This document shows, in pieces, positions 13,666-27,212 of a stretch of DNA of 64,000 nucleotides. A model generated the notes under the pieces. That model saw nothing but the letters and a program-made list of their open reading frames with translations. It was not told where the DNA came from and made no database searches. The first letter of the stretch is position 1. Each line of letters starts with the position of its first letter. Source of the DNA: Halisarca cf. caerulea. Its lineage: Eukaryota > Porifera > Demospongiae > Chondrillida > Halisarcidae. The position numbers and the translations under genes are program-made. The stretch is taken from the NCBI GenBank assembly GCA_963170055.1, contig CAUJGJ010000200.1, forward strand, positions 56,001 to 120,000, in the 5' to 3' direction.

Positions 13666-16600
13666 CTGGTGCTAATACCAATATTTGGCACTAGCACCAC
13701 GCACATTCCCAGTGGACACACATGAAGTTTCTGAAGTGCTGTGGGCGTATTTGTGTAGTGTTGGATATGCTGGTGCTAATACCAATATTTGGCACTAGCA
13801 CCACGCACATTCCCAGTGGACACACATGAAGTTTCTTAACTACTGTGGGCGTATTTGTGTAATTTTGGATATGCTGGTGCTAATACCAATATTTGGCACT
13901 AGCACCACGCACATTCCCAGTGGACACACATGAAGTTTCTTAACTACTGTGGGCGTATTTGTTTAGTGTTGGATATGGTGGTGTTAATACAAATACTTGG
14001 CACTAGCACCACGCACATTCCCAGTGGACACACATGAAGTTTCTGAAGTGCTGTGGGCATATTTGTGTAGTGTTGGATAAGTTGGTGCTAATACCAATAT
14101 TTGGCACTAGCACCACGCACATTCCCAGTGAACTCACATGAAGTTTCTTAACTACTGTAGGCGTATTTGTGTAGTGTTGGATATGCTGGTGCTAATACCA
14201 ATATTTGGCACTAGCACCACGCACATTCCCAGTGGACATACATGAAGTTTCTGAAGTGCTGTGGGCGTATTTGTGTAGTGTTGGATATGCTGGTGCTATT
14301 ACCAATATTTGGCACTAGCACCACGCACATTCCCAGTGGACACACATGAAGTTTCTGAAGTGCTGTGGGCGTATTTGTGTAGTGTTGGATATGCTGGTGC
14401 TAATACCAATATTTGGCACTAGCACCACGCACATTCCCAGTGGACACACATGAAGTTTCTTAACTACTGTGGGCGTATTTGTGTAATTTTGGATATGCTG
14501 GTGCTAATACCAATATTTGGCACTAGCACCACGCACATTCCCAGTGGACACACATGAAGTTTCTTAACTACTGTGGGCGTATTTGTTTAGTGTTGGATAT
14601 GGTGGTGTTAATACAAATATTTGGCACTAGCACCACGCACATTCCCAGTGGACACACATGAAGTTTCTGAAGTGCTGTGGGCATATTTGTGTAGTGTTGG
14701 ATATGTTGGTGCTAATACCAATATTTGGCACTAGCACCACGCACATTCCCAGTGAACTCACATGAAGTTTCTTAACTACTGTAGGCGTATTTGTGTAGTG
14801 TTGGATATGCTGGTGCTATTACTAATATTTGGCACTAGCACCACGCACATTCCCAGTGGACATACATGAAGTTTCTGAAGTGCTGTGGGCGTATTTGTGT
14901 AGTGTTGGATATGCTGGTGCTATTACCAATATTTGGCACTAGCACCACGCACATTCCCAGTGGACACACATGAATTTTCTAAACTACTGTGGGCGTATTT
15001 GTGTAGTGTTGGATATGCTGGTGCTAATACCAATATTTGGCACTAGCACCACGCACATTCCCAGTGGACACACATGAAGTTTCTGAAGTGCTGTGGGCAT
15101 ATTTGTGTAGTGTTGGATATGTTGGTGCTAATACCAATATTTGGCACTAGCACCACGCACATTCCCAGTGAACTCACATGAAGTTTCTTAACTACTGTAG
15201 GCGTATTTGTGTAGTGTTGGATATACTGGTGCTAATACCAATATTTGGCACTAGCACCACGCACATTCCCAGTGGACATACATGAAGTTTCTGAAGTGCT
15301 GTGGGCGTATTTGTGTAGTGTTGGATATGCTGGTGCTATTACCAATATTTGGCACTAGCACCACGCACATTCCCAGTGGACACACATGAATTTTCTAAAC
15401 TACTGTGGGCGTATTTGTGTAGTGTTGGATATGCTGGTGCTAATACCAATATTTGGCACTAGCACCACGCACATTCCCAGTGGACACACATGAAGTTTCT
15501 GAAGTGCTGTGGGCATATTTGTGTAGTGTTGGATATGTTGGTGCTAATACCAATATTTGGCACTAGCACCACGCACATTCCCAGTGAACTCACATGAAGT
15601 TTCTTAACTACTGTAGGCGTATTTGTGTAGTGTTGGATATGCTGGTGCTAATACCAATATTTGGCACTAGCACCACGCACATTCCCAGTGGACACCCATG
15701 ACCTTTCTGAAGTGCTGTGGGCGTATTTGCGTAAAGTTTGATATGCTGGTGCTAATACCAATATTTGGCACTAGCACCACGCACATTCCCAGTGGACACA
15801 CATGAAGTTTCTGAAGTGCTGTGGGCGTATTTGTGTAGTGTTGGATATGCTGGTGCTAATACCGATATTTGGCACTAGCACCACGCACATTCCCAGTGGA
15901 CACACATGAAGTTTCTGAAGTGCTGTGGGCGTATTTGTGTAGTGTTGGATATGCTGGTGCTAATACCAATATTTGGCACTAGCACCACGCACATTCCCAG
16001 TGGACACACATGAAGTTTCTGAAGTGCTGTGGGCGTATTTGTGTAGTGTTGGATATGCTGGTGCTAATACCAATATTTGGCACTAGCACCACGCACATTC
16101 CCAGTGGACACACATGAAGTTTCTTAACTACTGTGGGCGTATTTGTGTAATTTTGGATATGCTGGTGCTAATACCAATATTTGGCACTAGCACCACGCAC
16201 ATTCCCAGTGGACACACATGAAGTTTCTGAAGTGCTGTGGGCGTATTTGTGTAGTGTTGGATATGTTGGTTCTAATACCAATATTTGGCACTAGCACCAC
16301 GCACATTCCCAGTGAACTCACATGAAGTTTCTTAACTACTGTAGGCGTATTTGTGTAGTGTTGGATATGCTGGTGCTAATACCAATATTTGGCACTAGCA
16401 CCACGCACATTCCCGGTGGACACCCATGACCTTTCTGAAGTGCTGTGGGCGTATTTGCGTAGTGTTGGATATGCTGGTGCTAATACCAATATTTGGCACT
16501 AGCACCACGCACATTCCATGTGGACACACATGAAGTTTCTTAACTACTGTGGGCATATATGTGTAGTGTTGGATATGTTGGTGCTAATACCAATATTTGG

Positions 16601-19442
16601 CACTAGCACCACGCACATTCCCAGTGGACACACATGACCTGTCTGAAGTGCTGTGGGCGTATTTGTGTAGTGTTGGATATGCTGGTGCTAATACCAATAT
16701 TTGGCACTAGCACCACGCACATTCCCAGTGGACACCCATGACCTTTCTGAAGTGGTGTGGGCGTATTTGTTTAGTGTTGGATATGCTTGTGCTAATACCA
16801 ATATTTGCAACTAGCACCACGCACATTCCCAGTGAACACATGACCTTTCTGAAGTGCTGTGGGCGTATTTGTGTAGTGTTGGATATGTTGGTGCTAATAC
16901 CAATATTTGGCACTAGCACCACGCACATTCCCAGTGAACTCACATGAAGTTTCTTAACTACTGTAGGCGTATTTGTGTAGTGTTGGATATGCTGGTGCTA
17001 ATACCAATATTTGGCACTAGCACCACGCACATTCCCAGTGGACATACATGAAGTTTCTGAAGTGCTGTGGGCGTATTTGTGTAGTGTTGGATATGCTGGT
17101 GCTATTACCAATATTTGGCACTAGCACCACGCACATTCCCAGTGGACACACATGAATTTTCTAAACTACTGTGGGCGTATTTGTGTAGTGTTGGATATGC
17201 TGGTGCTAATACCAATATTTGGCACTAGCACCACGCACATTCCCAGTGGACACACATGAAGTTTCTGAAGTGCTGTGGGCATATTTGTGTAGTGTTGGAT
17301 ATGTTGGTGCTAATACCAATATTTGGCACTAGCACCACGCACATTCCCAGTGAACTCACATGAAGTTTCTTAACTACTGTAGGCGTATTTGTGTAGTGCT
17401 GGATATGCTGGTGCTAATACCAATATTTGGCACTAGCACCACGCACATTCCCAGTGGACACCCATGAAATTTCTGAAGTGCTGTGGGCGTATTTGCGTAA
17501 AGTTTGATATGCTGGTGCTAATACCAATATTTGGCACTAGCACCACGCACATTCCCAGTGGACACACATGAAGTTTCTGAAGTGCTGTGGGCGTATTTGT
17601 GTAGTGTTGGATATGCTGGTGCTAATACCGATATTTGGCACTAGCACCACGCACATTCCCAGTGGACACACATGAAGTTTCTGAAGTGCTGTGGGCGTAT
17701 TTGTGTAGTGTTGGATATGCTGGTGCTAATACCAATATTTGGCACTAGCACCACGCACATTCCCAGTGGACACACATGAAGTTTCTTAACTACTGTGGGC
17801 ATATTTGTGTAATTTTGGATATGCTGGTGCTAATACCAATATTTGGCACTAGCACCACGCACATTCCCAGTGGACACACATGAAGTTTCTGAAGTGCTGT
17901 GGGCGTATTTGTGTAGTGTTGGATATGCTGGTGCTATTACCAATATTTGGCACTAGCACCACGCACATTCCCAGTGGACACACATGAAGTTTCTTAACTA
18001 CTGTGGGCGTATTTGTTTAGTGTTGGATATGGTGGTGCTAATACAAATATTTGGCACTAGCACCACGCACATTCCCAGTGGACACACATGAAGTTTCTGA
18101 AGTGCTGTGGGCATATTTGTGTAGTGTTGGATATGTTGGTGCTAATACAAATATTTGGCACTAGCACCACGCACATTCCCAGTGAACTCACATGAAGTTT
18201 CTTAACTACTGTAGGCGTATTTGTGTAGTGTTGGATATGCTGGTGCTAATACCAATATTTGGCACTAGCACCACGCACATTCCCAGTGGACACACATGAA
18301 GTTTCTGAAGTGCTGTGGGCATATTTGCGTAGTGTTGGATATGCTGGTGCTATTACCAATATTTGGCACTAGCACCACGCACATTCCCAGTGGACACACA
18401 TGAATTTTCTTAACTACTGTGGGCGTATTTGTGTAGTGTTGGATATGTTGGTTCTAATACCAATATTTGGCACTAGCACCACGCACATTCCCAGTGAACT
18501 CACATGAAGTTTCTTAACTACTGTAGGCGTATTTGTGTAGTGTTGGATATGCTGGTGCTAATACCAATATTTGGCACTAGCACCACGCACATTCCCAGTG
18601 GACACCCATGACCTTTCTGAAGTGCTGTGGGCGTATTTTCGTAGTGTTCGATATGCTGGTGCTAATACCAATATTTGGCACTAGCACCACGCACATTCCC
18701 AGTGGACACACATGAAGTTTCTGAAGTGCTGTGGGCGTATTTGTGTAGTGTTGGATATGCTGGTGCTAATACCGATATTTGGCACTAGCACCACGCACAT
18801 TCCCAGTGGACACACATGAAGTTTCTGAAGTGCTGTGGGCGTATTTGTGTAGTGTTGGATATGCTGGTGCTAATACCAATATTTGGCACTAGCACCACGC
18901 ACATTCCCAGTGGACACACATGAAGTTTCTGAAGTGCTGTGGGCGTATTTGTGTAGTGTTGGATATGCTGCTGCTAATACCAATATTTGGCACTAGCACC
19001 ACGCACATTCCCAGTGGACACACATGAAGTTTCTTAACTACTGTGGGCGTATTTGTGTAATTTTGGATATGCTGGTGCTAATACCAATATTTGGCACTAG
19101 CACCACGCACATTCCCAGTGGACACACATGAAGTTTCTGAAGTGCTGTGGGCGTATTTGTGTAGTGTTGGATATGCTGGTGCTATTACCAATATTTGGCA
19201 CTAGCACCACGCACATTCCCAGTGGACACACATGAAGTTTCTTAACTACTGTGGGCGTATTTGTTTAGTGTTGGATATGGTGGTGCTAATACAAATATTT
19301 GGCACTAGCACCACGCACATTCCCAGTGGACACACATGAAGTTTCTGAAGTGCTGTGGGCATATTTGTGTAGTGTTGGATATGTTGGTGCTAATACCAAT
19401 ATTTGGCACTAGCACCACGCACATTCCCAGTGAACTCACATG

Positions 19443-22400
19443 AAGTTTCTTAACTACTGTAGGCGTATTTGTGTAGTGTTGGATATGCTGGTGCTAATAC
19501 CAATATTTGGCACTAGCACCACGCACATTCCCAGTGGACACCCATGACCTTTCTGAAGTGCTGTGGGCGTATTTTCGTAGTGTTCGATATGCTGGTGCTA
19601 ATACCAATATTTGGCACTAGCACCACGCACATTCCCAGTGGACACACATGAAGTTTCTGAAGTGCTGTGGGCGTATTTGTGTAGTGTTGGATATGCTGGT
19701 GCTAATACCGATATTTGGCACTAGCACCACGCACATTCCCAGTGGACACACATGAAGTTTCTGAAGTGCTGTGGGCGTATTTGTGTAGTGTTGGATATGC
19801 TGGTGCTAATACCAATATTTGGCACTAGCACCACGCACATTCCCAGTGGACACACATGAAGTTTCTGAAGTGCTGTGGGCGTATTTGTGTAGTGTTGGAT
19901 ATGCTGGTGCTAATACCAATATTTGGCACTAGCACCACGCACATTCCCAGTGGACACACATGAAGTTTCTTAACTACTGTGGGCGTATTTGTTTAATTTT
20001 GGATATGCTGGTGCTAATACCAATATTTGGCACTAGCACCACGCACATTCCCAGTGGACACACATGAAGTTTCTGAAGTGCTGTGGGCGTATTTGTGTAG
20101 TGTTGGATATGCTGGTGCTATTACCAATATTTGGCACTAGCACCACGCACATTCCCAGTGGACACACATGAAGTTTCTTAACTACTGTGGGCGTATTTGT
20201 TTAGTGTTGGATATGGTGGTGCTAATACAAATATTTGGCACTAGCACCACGCACATTCCCAGTGGACACACATGAAGTTTCTGAAGTGCTGTGGGCATAT
20301 TTGTGTAGTGTTGGATATGTTGGTGCTAATACCAATATTTGGCACTAGCACCACGCACATTCCCAGTGAACTCACATGAAGTTTCTTAACTACTGTAGGC
20401 GTATTTGTGTAGTGTTGGATATGCTGGTGCTAATACCAATATTTGGCACTAGCACCACGCACATTCCCAGTGGACACACATGAAGTTTCTGAAGTGCTGT
20501 GGGCGTATTTGTGTAGTGTTGGATATGCTGGTGCTATTACCAATATTTGGCACTAGCACCACGCACATTCCCAGTGGACACACATGAATTTTCTAAACTA
20601 CTGTGGGCGTATTTGTGTAGTGTTGGATATGGTGGTGCTAATACCAATATTTGGCACTAGCACCACGCACATTCCCAGTGGACACACATGAAGTTTCTGA
20701 AGTGCTGTGGGCATATTTGTGTAGTGTTGGATATGTTGGTGCTAATACCAATATTTGGCACTAGCACCACGCACATTCCCAGTGAACTCACATGAAGTTT
20801 CTTAACTACTGTAGGCGTATTTGTGTAGTATTGGATATGCTGGTGCTAATACCAATATTTGGCACTAGCACCACGCACATTCCCAGTGGACACCCATGAC
20901 CTTTCTGAAGTGCTGTGGGCGTATTTGCGTAAAGTTGGATATGCTGGTGCTAATACCAATATTTGGCACTAGCACCACGCACATTCCCAGTGGACACACA
21001 TGAAGTTTCTGAAGTGCTGTGGGCGTATTTGTGTAGTGTTGGATATCCTGGTGCAAAATACCGATATTTGGCACTAGCACCACGCACATTCCCAGTGGAC
21101 ACACATGAAGTTTCTGAAGTGCTGTGGGCGTATTTGTGTAGTGTTGGATATGCTGGTGCTAATACCAATATTTGGCACTAGCACCACGCACATTCCCAGT
21201 GGACACACATGAAGTTTCTGAAGTGCTGTGGGCGTATTTGTGTAGTGTTGGATATGCTGGTGCTAATACCAATATTTGGCACTAGCACCACGCACATTCC
21301 CAGTGGACACACATGAAGTTTCTTAACTACTGTGGGCGTATTTGTGTAATTTTGGATATGCTGGTGCTAATACCAATATTTGGCACTAGCACCACGCACA
21401 TTCCCAGTGGACACACATGAAGTTTCTGAAGTGCTGTGGGCGTATTTGTGTAGTGTTGGATATGCTGGTGCTATTACCAATATTTGGCACTAGCACCACG
21501 CACATTCCCAGTGGACACACATGAAGTTTCTTAACTACTGTGGGCGTATTTGTTTAGTGTTGGATATGGTGGTGCTAATACAAATATTTGGCAATAGAAC
21601 CACGCACATTCCCAGTGGACACACATGAAGTTTTTGAAGTGCTGTGGGCATATTTGTGTAGTGTTGGATATGTTGGTGCTAATACCAATATTTGGCACTA
21701 GCACCACGCACATTCCCAGTGAACTCACATGAAGTTTCTTAACTACTGTAGGCGTATTTGTGTAGTATTGGATATGCTGGTGCTAATACCAATATTTGGC
21801 ACTAGCACCACGCACATTCCCAGTGGACACCCATGACCTTTCTGAAGTGCTGTGGGCGTATTTGCGTAAAGTTGGATATGCTGGTGCTAATACCAATATT
21901 TGGCACTAGCACCACGCACATTCCCAGTGGACACACATGAAGTTTCTGAAGTGCTGTGGGCGTATTTGTGTAGTGTTGGATATCCTGGTGCAAAATACCG
22001 ATATTTGGCACTAGCACCACGCACATTCCCAGTGGACACACATGAAGTTTCTGAAGTGCTGTGGGCGTATTTGTGTAGTGTTGGATATGCTGGTGCTAAT
22101 ACCAATATTTGGCACTAGCACCACGCACATTCCCAGTGGACACACATGAAGTTTCTTAACTACTGTGGGCGTATTTGTGTAATTTTGGATATGCTGGTGC
22201 TAATACCAATATTTGACACTAGCACCACGCACATTCCCAGTGGACACACATGAAGTTTCTGAAGTGCTGTGGGCGTATTTGTGTAGTGTTGGATATGCTG
22301 GTGCTATTACCAATATTTGGCACTAGCACCACGCACATTCCCAGTGGACACACATGAAGTTTCTTAACTACTGTGGGCGTATTTGTTTAGTGTTGGATAT

Positions 22401-25400
22401 GGTGGTGCTAATACAAATATTTGGCAATAGAACCACGCACATTCCCAGTGGACACACATGAAGTTTTTGAAGTGCTGTGGGCATATTTGTGTAGTGTTGG
22501 ATATGTTGGTGCTAATACCAATATTTGGCACTAGCACCACGCACATTCCCAGTGAACTCACATGAAGTTTCTTAACTACTGTAGGCGTATTTGTGTAGTG
22601 TTGGATATGCTGGTGCTAATACCAATATTTGGCACTAGCACCACGCACATTCCCAGTGGACACACATGAAGTTTCTGAAGTGCTGTGGGCATATTTGTGT
22701 AGTGTTGGATATGTTGGTTCTAATACCAATATTTGGCACTAGCACCACGCACATTCCCAGTGAACTCACATGAAGTTTCTTAACTACTGTACGCGTATTT
22801 GTGTAGTGTTGGATATGGTGGTGCTAATACCAATATTTGGCACTAGCACCACGCACATTCCCAGTGGACACCCATGACCTTTCTGAAGTGCTGTGGGCGT
22901 ATTTTCGTAGTGTTGGATATGCTGGTGCTAATACCAATATTTGGCAGTAGCACCACGCACATTCCCAGTGGACACACATGAAGTTTCTTAACTACTGTAG
23001 GCGTATTTGTGTAGTGTTGGATATGCTGGTGCTAATACCAATATTTGGCACTAGCACCACGCACATTCCCAGTGGACACCCATGACCTTTCTGAAGTGCT
23101 GTGGGCGTATTTTCGGAGTGTTCGATATGCTGGTGCTAATACCAATATTTGGCACTAGCACCACGCACATTCCCAGTGGACACACATGAAGTTTCTGAAG
23201 TGCTGTGGGCGTATTTGTGTAGTGTTGGATATGCTGGTGCTAATACCGATATTTGGCACTAGCACCACGCACATTCCCAGTGGACACACATGAAGTTTCT
23301 GAAGTGCTGTGGGCGTATTTGTGTAGTGTTGGATATGCTGGTGCTAATACCAATATTTGGCACTAGCACCACGCACATTCCCAGTGGACACACATGAAGT
23401 TTCTGAAGTGCTGTGGGCGTATTTGTGTAGTGTTGGATATGCTGGTGCTAATACCAATATTTGGCACTAGCACCACGCACATTCCCAGTGGACACACATG
23501 AAGTTTCTTAACTACTGTGGGCGTATTTGTTTAATTTTGGATATGCTGGTGCTAATACCAATATTTGGCACTAGCACCACGCACATTCCCAGTGGACACA
23601 CATGAAGTTTCTGAAGTGCTGTGGGCGTATTTGTGTAGTGTTGGATATGCTGGTGCTATTACCAATATTTGGCACTAGCACCACGCACATTCCCAGTGGA
23701 CACACATGAAGTTTCTTAACTACTGTGGGCGTATTTGTTTAGTGTTGGATATGGTGGTGCTAATACAAATATTTGGCACTAGCACCACGCACATTCCCAG
23801 TGGACACACATGAAGTTTCTGAAGTGCTGTGGGCATATTTGTGTAGTGTTGGATATGTTGGTGCTAATACCAATATTTGGCACTAGCACCACGCACATTC
23901 CCAGTGAACTCACATGAAGTTTCTTAACTACTGTAGGCGTATTTGTGTAGTGTTGGATATGCTGGTGCTAATACCAATATTTGGCACTAGCACCACGCAC
24001 ATTCCCAGTGGACACACATGAAGTTTCTGAAGTGCTGTGGGCGTATTTGTGTAGTGTTGGATATGCTGGTGCTATTACCAATATTTGGCACTAGCACCAC
24101 GCACATTCCCAGTGGACACACATGAATTTTCTAAACTACTGTGGGCGTATTTGTGTAGTGTTGGATATGGTGGTGCTAATACCAATATTTAACACTAGCA
24201 CCACGCACATTCCCAGTGGACACACATGAAGTTTCTGAAGTGCTGTGGGCATATTTGTGTAGTGTTGGATATGTTGGTGCTAATACCAATATTTGGCACT
24301 AGCACCACGCACATTCCCAGTGAACTCACATGAAGTTTCTTAACTACTGTAGGCGTATTTGTGTAGTATTGGATATGCTGGTGCTAATACCAATATTTGG
24401 CACTAGCACCACGCACATTCCCAGTGGACACCCATGACCTTTCTGAAGTGCTGTGGGCGTATTTGCGTAAAGTTGGATATGCTGGTGCTAATACCAATAT
24501 TTGGCACTAGCACCACGCACATTCCCAGTGGACACACATGAAGTTTCTGAAGTGCTGTGGGCGTATTTGTGTAGTGTTGGATATCCTGGTGCAAAATACC
24601 GATATTTGGCACTAGCACCACGCACATTCCCAGTGGACACACATGAAGTTTCTGAAGTGCTGTGGGCGTATTTGTGTAGTGTTGGATATGCTGGTGCTAA
24701 TACCAATATTTGGCACTAGCACCACGCACATTCCCAGTGGACACACATGAAGTTTCTGAAGTGCTGTGGGCGTATTTGTGTAGTGTTGGATATGCTGGTG
24801 CTAATACCAATATTTGGCACTAGCACCACGCACATTCCCAGTGGACACACATGAAGTTTCTTAACTACTGTGGGCGTATTTGTGTAATTTTGGATATGCT
24901 GGTGCTAATACCAATATTTGGCACTAGCACCACGCACATTCCCAGTGGACACACATGAAGTTTCTGAAGTGCTGTGGGCGTATTTGTGTAGTGTTGGATA
25001 TGCTGGTGCTATTACCAATATTTGGCACTAGCACCACGCACATTCCCAGTGGACACACATGAAGTTTCTTAACTACTGTGGGCGTATTTGTTTAGTGTTG
25101 GATATGGTGGTGCTAATACAAATATTTGGCAATAGAACCACGCACATTCCCAGTGGACACACATGAAGTTTTTGAAGTGCTGTGGGCATATTTGTGTAGT
25201 GTTGGATATGTTGGTGCTAATACCAATATTTGGCACTAGCACCACGCACATTCCCAGTGAACTCACATGAAGTTTCTTAACTACTGTAGGCGTATTTGTG
25301 TAGTATTGGATATGCTGGTGCTAATACCAATATTTGGCACTAGCACCACGCACATTCCCAGTGGACACCCATGACCTTTCTGAAGTGCTGTGGGCGTATT

Positions 25401-26518
25401 TGCGTAAAGTTGGATATGCTGGTGCTAATACCAATATTTGGCACTAGCACCACGCACATTCCCAGTGGACACACATGAAGTTTCTGAAGTGCTGTGGGCG
25501 TATTTGTGTAGTGTTGGATATCCTGGTGCAAAATACCGATATTTGGCACTAGCACCACGCACATTCCCAGTGGACACACATGAAGTTTCTGAAGTGCTGT
25601 GGGCGTATTTGTGTAGTGTTGGATATGCTGGTGCTAATACCAATATTTGGCACTAGCACCACGCACATTCCCAGTGGACACACATGAAGTTTCTTAACTA
25701 CTGTGGGCGTATTTGTGTAATTTTGGATATGCTGGTGCTAATACCAATATTTGACACTAGCACCACGCACATTCCCAGTGGACACACATGAAGTTTCTGA
25801 AGTGCTGTGGGCGTATTTGTGTAGTGTTGGATATGCTGGTGCTATTACCAATATTTGGCACTAGCACCACGCACATTCCCAGTGGACACACATGAAGTTT
25901 CTTAACTACTGTGGGCGTATTTGTTTAGTGTTGGATATGGTGGTGCTAATACAAATATTTGGCAATAGAACCACGCACATTCCCAGTGGACACACATGAA
26001 GTTTTTGAAGTGCTGTGGGCATATTTGTGTAGTGTTGGATATGTTGGTGCTAATACCAATATTTGGCACTAGCACCACGCACATTCCCAGTGAACTCACA
26101 TGAAGTTTCTTAACTACTGTAGGCGTATTTGTGTAGTGTTGGATATGCTGGTGCTAATACCAATATTTGGCACTAGCACCACGCACATTCCCAGTGGACA
26201 CACATGAAGTTTCTGAAGTGCTGTGGGCATATTTGTGTAGTGTTGGATATGTTGGTTCTAATACCAATATTTGGCACTAGCACCACGCACATTCCCAGTG
26301 AACTCACATGAAGTTTCTTAACTACTGTACGCGTATTTGTGTAGTGTTGGATATGGTGGTGCTAATACCAATATTTGGCACTAGCACCACGCACATTCCC
26401 AGTGGACACCCATGACCTTTCTGAAGTGCTGTGGGCGTATTTTCGTAGTGTTGGATATGCTGGTGCTAATACCAATATTTGGCAGTAGCACCACGCACAT
26501 TCCCAGTGGACACACATG
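19443..26518. repeat. 34-monomer higher-order repeat, 3,538 bp, two tandem copies with nested 937-bp duplications
   Basis: Copy 1 is about 19,443-22,980 and copy 2 about 22,981-26,518. Shared private variants at 3,538-bp spacing include GTGTTCGATATG (about 19,580 and 23,118), GTTTAATTTTGG (about 19,991 and 23,529), TGTACGCGTATT (about 22,790 and 26,328) and TTTGGCAGTAGC (about 22,945 and 26,483). Each copy contains two versions of a nine-monomer block 937 bp apart, marked by the one-base insertion GCAAAATACC (about 21,053, 21,990, 24,591 and 25,528). The second nested block lacks one monomer in both copies. Confidence 0.85.
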
Positions 26519-27212
26519 AAGTTTCTTAAGTGCTGTGGGCGTATTTATGTAGTGTTGGATATGCTGGTGCTAATACCAATATTTGGCACTAGCACCACGC
26601 ACATTCCCAGTGGACACACATGAAGTTTCTGAAGTGCTGTGGGCGTATTTGTGTAGTGTTGGATATGCTGGTGCTAATACCAATATTTGGCACTAGCACC
26701 AAGCACATTCCCAGTGGACACACATGAAGTTTCTGAAGTGCTGTGGGCGTATTTGTTTAGTGTTGGATATGCTGGTGCTAATACCAATATTTGGCACTAG
26801 CACCACGCACATTCCCAGTGAACTCACATGAAGTTTCTTAACTACTGTAGGCGTATTTGTGTAGTGTTGGATATGCTGGTGCTACTACCAATATTTGGCA
26901 CTAGCACCACGCACATTCCCGGTGGACACCCATGACCTTTCTGAAGTGCTGTGGGCGTATTTGCGTAGTGTTGGATATGCTGGTGCTAATACCAATATTT
27001 GGCACTAGCACCACGCACATTCCATGTGGACACACATGAAGTTTCTTAACTACTGTGGGCATATATGTGTAGTGTTGGATAAGTTGGTGCTAATACCAAT
27101 ATTTGGCACTAGCACCACGCACATTCCCAGTGGACACACATGACCTTTCTGAAGTGCTGTGGGCGTATTTGTGTAGTGTTGGATATGCTGGTGCTAATAC
27201 CAATATTTGGCA

